Shown in pieces: positions 8,315 to 15,120 of a stretch of DNA of 64,000 nucleotides (its first letter is position 1; every line of letters begins with the position of its first letter). Both the position numbers and the translations under genes were made by a program. Below the pieces are notes generated by a model that searched no databases, had not been told where the DNA came from, and was given only the letters and a program-made list of their open reading frames with translations. Source of the DNA: an uncultured Bacteroidia bacterium (GTDB lineage: Bacteria; Bacteroidota; Bacteroidia; Bacteroidales; UBA932); contig CACZMF010000002.1 in assembly GCA_902782225.1 (NCBI GenBank), positions 62,001 to 126,000 of the forward strand. Direction: 5' to 3'.

Positions 8315-10195
8315 ATGAAACTCAATAAGATATTACTCGCAGTCGCAGTGCCCGCAATGGCCCTGCTCGCATCCTGCCAGAAAGAGAGCGGCGCGTTGCC
8401 CCAGATTTCCACCGACAAGGGCGTCTATGAAATCGGCGTCACCGGAGGAGATATCACTGTGAAGCTCCTCTCTTCCGAAGACTGGACCGCCAAAGTGACC
8501 CCCGCCACTTCCCTGGACCAGATTGACGGCATCACCGTCAGCCCTGCCTCCGGTTCCGCCTCCGACAAGGAGCAGACCGTGACCATCAAGGTCCCCAACA
8601 ATGCCGGCTACAACCGCGCGGCCCTCGTTTCCTTCATCGGAAGCAGGCTCAGCGGCGCCGTGACCGTGAACCAGCCCGGAGCCGAAGGCGAAAGGGTGCT
8701 CAAGCTCACCTGTGCGGAATTCCTCGAGAAGCCCGTCGATGCCAGCGTGTTCTATGAAATCACCGGCACCGTGACCAAGATCACCGATGAGTACTACAAC
8801 GACTTCTGGATCAACGACGGCTCCGTCGAAGGCGATGGTGTCTACACCTACGGCCTCTTCGAGTCAAAGGGTGCCGCCCGCATCAACAACTACATGCAGC
8901 AGATGGATATCCGCGAAGGCGACATCCTCACCATGCGTGCCACCAGGAGCGCCTACAACGGCCAGCCCCAGGCCGGCAATGCCTATTATGTGAGCCACGA
9001 GAAGTCGAAGACCCCGAGCATAGCCATCGGTCTTGAGAAGTATGAAGCGGGAGCTACTGGCGAGACCTTCGACCTGCCCGTCACCTCCAACGCCGTGACC
9101 TGGACCCTAACCGCTGACGTGGACTGGCTGAGTTTCGATCCCGCCTCCGGCAACGCCTCCGCCACCGTGAAGGTGACAGTGGCCGCCGGCCCCGATGCGG
9201 AAGGCACCATCACCCTTGCCGCCTCCGGCCTCGAGTCCAAGACCTGCAAAGTGATCCGCTCCCAGGTCCCCGTGCTCACTGTCAGTGATGTGCTGAAGGC
9301 AGAGAAGGGTTCTCTCCTTTCCACCAAGCCGTCCCTCGTAGTCGCAAAGACCACCAAGGGCTTCGTGATCTCCGACGGCACCAAGGCCGTGTATGTGTAC
9401 GACAGCGGCTCCAATGCAGTTAAAATCGGCGACATGGTCACCCTGAAGGGCTCCAAGACCGTATATAACGGTGTCCATGAGGTCGAGAAGGTGTCCGGCG
9501 TGACCGTCGAATCCAGCGGCAACGCCGTCACTTACCCCAACCCCAAGTATGTTACCGACTATGCCCCTGACTACAAGGCTGACGAAGCTGAGTACATCAC
9601 CATCTGCGGCAAGCTTGCCGTGTCCGGCAACTACCTGAACGTGACGCTGGAAGGCATTGACGCCAGCTCCAAGATGGGAAGCATCGTCTATCCGGCCGAC
9701 GACCTGAACGCCAAGAGCTTCGACGGCAAGGACATCCAGATCACCGGCTATTTCAACGGCTGGTCGGGAAGCGACAAGTACCTCAATGTCATCGCCACTT
9801 CCATCGTCGAATACACTCCCGGCGCCAAGGGTACCTGGGCCAACCCCTACACTCCTTCCGAAATTGCACCTCTTCTTGCAGGCACAAAGATCGAAGGCTG
9901 TGTGTTCGTGTCCGGAAAGGTATCCAAGATAGCCAGCCAGTTCTCCTCGAACTATGGCAACGCCCAGTTCTGGATTTCCGACGACGGCGCTTTCAAGAAC
10001 GATCCTGTCCAGGATTTCGAGGCCTACAACGTGTGGTACCTCGGCAACAGGAAATGGGTTGACGGCGACCAGACGGTCAAGGAGGGTGACGCTGTCCTTA
10101 TCTATGGCGAAGTGACATACTACGCCAAGAACAAAGTCGCTGAGACCAATGGTAAGAGGGCTTACCTCCACACCCTGAACGGTGTGGCCAAGTAA
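8315..10195 (+). CDS. Multidomain surface lipoprotein with BACON-like and OB-fold-like domains
   Basis: 626 residues. Lipoprotein signal peptide with lipobox LLASC (Cys about residue 21). A BACON-like Ig domain follows (about 30-125, ending TVNQPG), then an OB-fold-like domain (about 130-225, FYEITGTVTKITDEYYNDFW). A second BACON-like domain (about 230-325) has the DWLSFDPASGNASA turn. A pair of OB-like domains follows (about 326-500, GFVISDGTKAVYVYD and YLNVTLEGIDASS). The last 120 residues hold a GTWANPYTPSEI...GNAQFWISDDG...YLGNRKW...VLIYGEVTYY unit that recurs twice in the protein at 10339. BACON domains often bind mucin or glycans. OB-folds commonly bind nucleic acids or oligosaccharides. 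Expected to be displayed on the outer membrane as the partner of the upstream receptor. Function is inferred; ligand unknown. Confidence 0.75.
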   Translation: MKLNKILLAVAVPAMALLASCQKESGALPQISTDKGVYEIGVTGGDITVKLLSSEDWTAKVTPATSLDQIDGITVSPASGSASDKEQTVTIKVPNNAGYNRAALVSFIGSRLSGAVTVNQPGAEGERVLKLTCAEFLEKPVDASVFYEITGTVTKITDEYYNDFWINDGSVEGDGVYTYGLFESKGAARINNYMQQMDIREGDILTMRATRSAYNGQPQAGNAYYVSHEKSKTPSIAIGLEKYEAGATGETFDLPVTSNAVTWTLTADVDWLSFDPASGNASATVKVTVAAGPDAEGTITLAASGLESKTCKVIRSQVPVLTVSDVLKAEKGSLLSTKPSLVVAKTTKGFVISDGTKAVYVYDSGSNAVKIGDMVTLKGSKTVYNGVHEVEKVSGVTVESSGNAVTYPNPKYVTDYAPDYKADEAEYITICGKLAVSGNYLNVTLEGIDASSKMGSIVYPADDLNAKSFDGKDIQITGYFNGWSGSDKYLNVIATSIVEYTPGAKGTWANPYTPSEIAPLLAGTKIEGCVFVSGKVSKIASQFSSNYGNAQFWISDDGAFKNDPVQDFEAYNVWYLGNRKWVDGDQTVKEGDAVLIYGEVTYYAKNKVAETNGKRAYLHTLNGVAK

Positions 10196-10216
10196 GCTGT
10201 CCACAGACTTGAAATT

Positions 10217-10252
10217 CCGCCCTGGCAGTTTCCGCTGTCAGGGCGGTTTTTT
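10217..10252 (+). terminator. Strong intrinsic terminator
   Basis: A 12-bp stem, CCGCCCTGGCAG paired with CTGTCAGGGCGG (one wobble), with a 6-base loop, is followed by six T residues. It closes the TonB receptor/lipoprotein operon 22 bases after the stop codon. Confidence 0.92.
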
Positions 10253-10263
10253 GTCCGGTGCTG

Positions 10264-10294
10264 TTGGAGTTTAGGCAAAAAAAAATTATCTTTG
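10264..10294 (+). promoter_or_regulatory. Promoter for the candidate nucleic-acid-use operon
   Basis: TTG at 10264-10266 and TATCTTTG at 10287-10294 with a 20-base spacer form a near-perfect Bacteroidetes promoter. It sits directly after the terminator of the preceding operon. The start codon at 10339 leaves an AT-rich leader of roughly 40 bases. The six genes to 21161 are 1-17 bases apart and have no other obvious promoter. Confidence 0.85.
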
Positions 10295-10338
10295 AAAATT
10301 ACTAATCAAGAGATAATTAATTCTAATAACGCGCTATT

Positions 10339-12795
10339 ATGAAATTCAAAGTTTTATTTACCGCCCTGCTGGCCGCAGCACTGTCTTTCGTCGCTTGCGA
10401 AAAGCAGGAGGAACTTGGCTCCCCCAAGATTTCCGTCGATCCCGCCGAGCTCAGCTTCGGCCAGGGCGAGGGCTCCCAGAACGTGAATCTGATCAGCACC
10501 CGTCCCTGGTTCGTAAAGAGTCAGCCCGACTGGGTTGCCTTGAGCGTATCAAAGGGCGTAGCTTCCACCAAGGCCCAGGCGCTCTCCGTGTCCGTCGCTG
10601 CCAACGGCGGTTACGACAGGACAGGCGAACTCGTGCTCACGAACGGCTACGGCGATGCGATGATCACTATCAAGCAGACAGGTTCCGCAGGTGAGCTCAA
10701 GAAGGGTTCCGGCACCAAGGAGGATCCCTACACCGTGGCAGGTGTCGTGGCCTACGTGCAGAGCCTCGGCAAAGACGTGGCCAGTCCCGACAAGGTGTAT
10801 GTGAAGGGTATCGTTTCCAACATTGAAAGCGACGCCGACACCTACACCGGCAGCGGCACCTACGGCAACGCCACCTTCAAGATCTCCGACGACGGCACCA
10901 CCGCCGGCGACCAGTTCTACTGCTACCGTATCCTCTACCTTGGCAACCGCAAGTTCAAAGCCGGCGATGCCGACATCAAGGTGGGCAGCAACGTGGTCAT
11001 CCTCGGCAACGTGGTCAACTACAGGGGCACCACTCCCGAGACATCCCAGGGCACGGCATTCCTCTTCTCGCTCGAGGGCAAGGACGAGGGCGACGGCACG
11101 GTCAATGCCGGCACTCCTTCCGGAAAAGGCACCCAGGACGATCCGTTCAACGTGGCTGCCGCCTATGAGGCCGTCAAGAACCTGAAATGGACCGACAGCA
11201 AGACCTACGACAAGGTGGGTCCGTACTACGTGAAGGGCAAGGTCTCCTCCATCGACCAGGACTACACCTACAACATCTCCGACGGCCGCACCTACGGCAA
11301 CGCCCGCTTCAACATCTCCGAAGACGGTTCCGAATCCGCGGCACAGTTCATCCTCTACAACCTCAACTACCTCGGCAACACCAAGTTCACCCAGGGCAAG
11401 ACCGACATCAAGAAGGGTGACGTCGTGGTCATCTACGCCGAGCTGATGAACTACCAGAACAGCAAGCCCGAGAACTCCGGCGGTTACCTCTACTCCCTGA
11501 ACGGCGACACCGGCAGCACGACTCCTTCCACCACCGTGACCGGCACCGTCACCGAGACCATCGCCGCTGCCGACGAAAGCGGAGTGGTCGTGCCCGAGGC
11601 CATCGTGGCCGCCCTCTCATCCCAGGGCTTCATCGCCACCGACGGCAAGAGCAACGTCTATGTGTACCTGAAGGCCGAGCCTTCCGTGAAGATCGGCGAC
11701 AAGGTGAAGATCGAAGCCACCAAGACCACCTACTACGGCCTGCCCGAATTCACCAACCCCAAGGTCACCGGCATTGCAAGCGGCGTCGAGGTGCCCCGCA
11801 CCGCCCTCAAGGACATCACATCCACGATCGACTCCTACAACGCCAGCGTGGCTGAATTCATCTGCGTCGTGGGTAAGCTGGTCGAAGACGGCAACTACTT
11901 CAACGTCGAAGTGGGCGGAGCCACCCGCAAGGCCACTCCTTCCAGCCTGCATTCTTCAATCACCCCCAAGTCCCTGGTGGGCCAGCAGGTCACGATGACC
12001 GGCTACTTCAACACCATCCACTCCAGCAAGAACCTGGTGCAGATCGTCGTGACCTCCATTGCTCCGGCCGATCCCAACGCCAAGTACTGCTCAGTGGAAC
12101 CGGCCTCGATCAGCGTGAAGGCAGAAGCCGGCTCCACCAGCTTCAAGATCAGCGCCAACGCCGCCTGGACCGCAGTTTCCGACAATGCTGCATTCACCGT
12201 GGAGCCCGCTTCCGGCAGCGCCGACGCGACGGTGACCGTGAAGTATTCCGCCAATGAAGGCGACGCCGCAAGGACAGCGAACATCAAGGTATCCTGCCCC
12301 GACGCCAAGTTTGAAAAGACCGTCGTCATCACCCAGGCCAAGCCCGCAAGCGGCGACGCCGTGACGATCACGGCAGATTTCACCAAGGAAGACACCAGCC
12401 TGCCTCAGGGCAGCTCCGAAGGCAAGACTGACGGCACCTACACCGTGTCCGGCTACACCTTCACCTTCCACGCGGCAGACAAGTACTATCAGGCCAAGAG
12501 CAACGACAACTTCTACCTGCTTCTCGGAAAGAAGGATTCCTATGTGGAATTCCCGGCCATCGCCGGCAAGTCCCTGGTCAAAGTGTCCTTCCTCACCGGT
12601 GCCGGTGCATCCGAAAATGTGATTTGCGACCTTGCAAAGGCCGACGGCACCCGCCTGAACGTCAATAACGACAAGCTCAAGAAGGGCACCACCTACGACT
12701 GGACCCTCGCCGGCGAGCCCGGCGCAGCCTACCGCTTCGTCGTGACGAACGCATACAACACCCAGTTCCAGACCATAACCCTCGTCTACGAATAG
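10339..12795 (+). CDS. Large surface lipoprotein with tandem OB-fold-like repeats and BACON-like domains
   Basis: 818 residues. Lipoprotein signal with lipobox SFVAC (Cys about residue 20). Order of parts: a BACON-like domain (about 30-115, PDWVALSVSKG). Then two tandem copies (about 120-255 and 260-395) of a unit with the pattern GTxxDPY/F, V.YVKGxV, YGNAxFxISxDG, YLGNxKF, GDxVVIxG. Then OB-like domains (about 400-575), a second BACON-like domain (about 580-675, VEPASGSADATVTV), and a C-terminal jelly-roll-like domain (about 680-818) of the kind seen in carbohydrate- or surface-binding modules. The repeated unit resembles domains annotated in Bacteroidetes as DUF6359 or OB-fold nucleic-acid-binding, often beside secreted nucleases; I name this from memory. 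It is first in a run with two secreted nucleases and a TonB receptor, so capture of extracellular nucleic acid is a reasonable hypothesis. It shares architecture with the protein at 8315. Confidence 0.72.
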   Translation: MKFKVLFTALLAAALSFVACEKQEELGSPKISVDPAELSFGQGEGSQNVNLISTRPWFVKSQPDWVALSVSKGVASTKAQALSVSVAANGGYDRTGELVLTNGYGDAMITIKQTGSAGELKKGSGTKEDPYTVAGVVAYVQSLGKDVASPDKVYVKGIVSNIESDADTYTGSGTYGNATFKISDDGTTAGDQFYCYRILYLGNRKFKAGDADIKVGSNVVILGNVVNYRGTTPETSQGTAFLFSLEGKDEGDGTVNAGTPSGKGTQDDPFNVAAAYEAVKNLKWTDSKTYDKVGPYYVKGKVSSIDQDYTYNISDGRTYGNARFNISEDGSESAAQFILYNLNYLGNTKFTQGKTDIKKGDVVVIYAELMNYQNSKPENSGGYLYSLNGDTGSTTPSTTVTGTVTETIAAADESGVVVPEAIVAALSSQGFIATDGKSNVYVYLKAEPSVKIGDKVKIEATKTTYYGLPEFTNPKVTGIASGVEVPRTALKDITSTIDSYNASVAEFICVVGKLVEDGNYFNVEVGGATRKATPSSLHSSITPKSLVGQQVTMTGYFNTIHSSKNLVQIVVTSIAPADPNAKYCSVEPASISVKAEAGSTSFKISANAAWTAVSDNAAFTVEPASGSADATVTVKYSANEGDAARTANIKVSCPDAKFEKTVVITQAKPASGDAVTITADFTKEDTSLPQGSSEGKTDGTYTVSGYTFTFHAADKYYQAKSNDNFYLLLGKKDSYVEFPAIAGKSLVKVSFLTGAGASENVICDLAKADGTRLNVNNDKLKKGTTYDWTLAGEPGAAYRFVVTNAYNTQFQTITLVYE

Positions 12796-12804
12796 TCAGC
12801 CGAT

Positions 12805-14001
12805 ATGCTGAAACGGATTCACTTTATTTCGGCGCTGTTTTCCCTGTTCTTCCTCGTGCCCGCATGCGAGCCCGGGGAAGAGCCGGCGGGCGTTCCCGCC
12901 TCGATAGAGCCCCGCAGCACTGAACTCGGCGCCGAGGGCGGCAGCATCTTCGTGGATGTGACCGCCGCCGGCGACTGGACCATCATGCTGGAGTTCCCGG
13001 GGGGCACCTCGTCCTGGGCCACTGTGGATCCGTCTTCCGGCTCCGGCTCAAGGTCCGACGTGCGCCTTCGCTACGACGCCAACGACGGGAGCGAATCCCG
13101 CAGCGTGACCCTTATGCTCAAGGCCGGTTCCGGGCCTTCCTCCAGGGCCACCGTGGTGCAGAAGGGCAAAGACTCCGGGCAGGGTTCCGGCGGCTCAGGA
13201 GGCCATATTTCCGGCAAGGACACCGCCGCACCACTGTGGCTCGAGCTGCCGGCCACGAAGGCAGGCGACGGCCTCACCTTCTATGCCCACGACATGGAAG
13301 GCGGAGAGTACCTCGATGCCAAGACGAGCGGAGTGCGCAACTGGTCATTCTACTGGGATGCGCAGGAGCACCTCTCCCTCTGGGTGGCCTATCCCCTCAA
13401 CAACAAGCTGAAGGGCACTGGCAAGCGCACCGACGAATGGGGCTTCGATCCGCTGATTCCGAGCAGCGAGCAGCCCGAGCTCATAGGCCATTCCTATGGC
13501 GGCGGCTGGACCCGCGGGCATCAGCTGCCTTCCGCCGACCGCCTGCTCTACAAGCCCAACGTGTCCACCTTCTACAGCACCAACATGACTCCGCAGGAGT
13601 ACAACTTCAACGGAGGCATCTGGGCCGACCTGGAGAACAGGGTGCGGGCATACGCGGCGGCAGCGGATACGCTCTATGTCGTGACCGGCTGCCAGTACGC
13701 AGGGTCCGTCGAATACAGCGGCGGAAGCTCCGGCTTCTACGTGAAGATCCCGACCCACTACTTCAAGGCTCTGCTGTTCAAGGGCGTGTCCACCTATGCC
13801 CCGAGAGGTTACATGGCCGCCGGCTTCCTGCTGCCCCATGACATTTCCATCTCCGAAGGCAACTATCTCGACTACATACTTTCCATCGACGACCTCGAGA
13901 AGGAAACGGGCATTGATTTCTTCCCCAACCTGAAGGGCACCCTCAGCGCTTCCGCCGCTGATGCGATAGAGGCGGAGAAACCGTCGGCGTGGTGGAAATA
14001 A
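12805..14001 (+). CDS. Secreted DNA/RNA non-specific endonuclease lipoprotein
   Basis: 398 residues. Lipoprotein signal with lipobox VPAC (Cys about residue 21), a BACON-like domain (about 30-125), a Gly/Ser linker (SGQGSGGSGGHISGK), then a beta-beta-alpha-metal nuclease domain of the Serratia NucA/endonuclease G family (about 150-395). The catalytic box is TRGHQLPSADR (family DRGH, with the key His) near residue 232. It is followed by STNMTPQEYNFNGGIWADLE, which supplies the metal-binding Asn and the conserved LE pair. The TRGHQ variant is common in Bacteroidetes members. The product should cut DNA and RNA on the cell surface. It lies 9 bases after the large OB-fold lipoprotein and 17 before a second phosphodiesterase-type gene. 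Activity is inferred from an intact motif. Confidence 0.88.
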   Translation: MLKRIHFISALFSLFFLVPACEPGEEPAGVPASIEPRSTELGAEGGSIFVDVTAAGDWTIMLEFPGGTSSWATVDPSSGSGSRSDVRLRYDANDGSESRSVTLMLKAGSGPSSRATVVQKGKDSGQGSGGSGGHISGKDTAAPLWLELPATKAGDGLTFYAHDMEGGEYLDAKTSGVRNWSFYWDAQEHLSLWVAYPLNNKLKGTGKRTDEWGFDPLIPSSEQPELIGHSYGGGWTRGHQLPSADRLLYKPNVSTFYSTNMTPQEYNFNGGIWADLENRVRAYAAAADTLYVVTGCQYAGSVEYSGGSSGFYVKIPTHYFKALLFKGVSTYAPRGYMAAGFLLPHDISISEGNYLDYILSIDDLEKETGIDFFPNLKGTLSASAADAIEAEKPSAWWK

Positions 14002-14018
14002 ACAGATAACACTGAATC

Positions 14019-15119
14019 ATGATGAACAGATACTTCAAAGCGCTGGTACTCATCCTGTTGGTAGTGACGGGATGCGGTCCGGCCAGACAGGCGGCCACCA
14101 GTGGCTCCGCCTATAAGTCTTCCTATGTGATCGGGTTCTACAACCTGGAGAACCTGTTCGACACCTACCACGACGAGGGCAAGAACGACTATGAGTACCT
14201 GCCCGACGGCGCCAACCAGTGGACCGAGGCGAAGTACGCCAAGAAACTCTCCAACATGGCCCAGGTGATTGCCGCAATGAAAGAGGACAACGGCGTCTGG
14301 CATGCAGTGCTGGGCGTGTCCGAAATAGAGAACAGGCACGTCCTCGAAGACCTCGTGGCCGAGCCCGCCATAGCTTCAGCAGGCTTCCAGATCGTCCATT
14401 ACGACGGTCCCGACCGCCGCGGCGTGGATGTGGGCATGCTCTACAGGCCCGAGGTGTTCAAACTCATAGCCACGGAGAGCATTCCTTTCACCTTCACCCC
14501 TTCCCGTATCGACTGGAGCCAGTGGACCCAGGAGGAGATGGACAATTTCAAGACCCGCGACGTGCTCATGTGCCGCGGCACCATCGAGGACGAAATGTTC
14601 GCCATTTTCGTGACCCACCTTCCTTCCCGTCTGGGAGGCAAGGGTGCCGACCTTCGTCCCCGCGGGGCCGAGATCATCTATCAGCGCGCCATGGAACTGC
14701 AGAAGGAGTTCCCGGGCATCAAGATAGTGGTGATGGGCGATATGAACGACAATCCCACCGACGTGAGCATGACCGAATTCCTGCGCGGCAAGGAGTTCCG
14801 GGAAGGCCTCTCCGACGAGGATTTCTTCGATCCGTTCCTGAGCATGATCAAGGCCGGCTACGCCTCCCTGTATTATCAGGGCGGCAACAACATTTTCGAC
14901 ATCGTGATGGTCAACAACGCCCTGGCCAATCCCGCCCCCGGCTCCTTCGAGCTGATGCCGCTCGTGAAGCAGACCTACTACGGACGCATCTTCGTAAAGC
15001 CCTTCATGACCAACCAGAGCGGCCAGTACAAGGGCACTCCTTTCCGCACCTTCTCGGGCGGCTCCTTCGTCGGCGGCTACTCCGACCACTATCCAACGTA
15101 TATCGTAATACGAAAATAA
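14019..15119 (+). CDS. Endonuclease/exonuclease/phosphatase-family lipoprotein
   Basis: 366 residues. Signal peptide with lipobox VTGC (Cys about residue 15) anchors it outside the cytoplasm. The EEP (DNase I-like) fold is complete: GFYNLENLFD (catalytic Asn/Glu region), GVSEIEN with the metal-binding Glu, DRRGVDVGMLYRP, THLPSR, GDMNDNPTD with the Asp/Asn pair, and a terminal SDHYP His. Members hydrolyse phosphodiester bonds in nucleic acids, or remove phosphate from nucleotides or lipids. Next to a secreted nuclease and a TonB receptor, a role in trimming nucleic-acid fragments is the best guess. It stops one base before the receptor ATG, so the two are tightly coupled. Confidence 0.85.
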   Translation: MMNRYFKALVLILLVVTGCGPARQAATSGSAYKSSYVIGFYNLENLFDTYHDEGKNDYEYLPDGANQWTEAKYAKKLSNMAQVIAAMKEDNGVWHAVLGVSEIENRHVLEDLVAEPAIASAGFQIVHYDGPDRRGVDVGMLYRPEVFKLIATESIPFTFTPSRIDWSQWTQEEMDNFKTRDVLMCRGTIEDEMFAIFVTHLPSRLGGKGADLRPRGAEIIYQRAMELQKEFPGIKIVVMGDMNDNPTDVSMTEFLRGKEFREGLSDEDFFDPFLSMIKAGYASLYYQGGNNIFDIVMVNNALANPAPGSFELMPLVKQTYYGRIFVKPFMTNQSGQYKGTPFRTFSGGSFVGGYSDHYPTYIVIRK

Positions 15120-15120
15120 T

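Noticed and set aside
5296..8418. A 1040-codon open frame opposite the Oar-like receptor gene
   Set aside because: It is the antisense shadow of a GC-rich gene: composition is dominated by Val, Gly, Ala, His and Asp from reversed codons, with no domain, signal or promoter. Similar long antisense frames opposite the 15.1, 19.4, 21.2 and 36.6 kb genes were dropped for the same reason.
14019..15119. EEP-fold protein as a sphingomyelinase-type toxin
   Set aside because: The fold allows it, but the ENLFD/DRRGVDVGMLYRP pattern and the nuclease/TonB neighbourhood fit the nucleic-acid or nucleotide-acting Bacteroidetes members better; substrate is left open.
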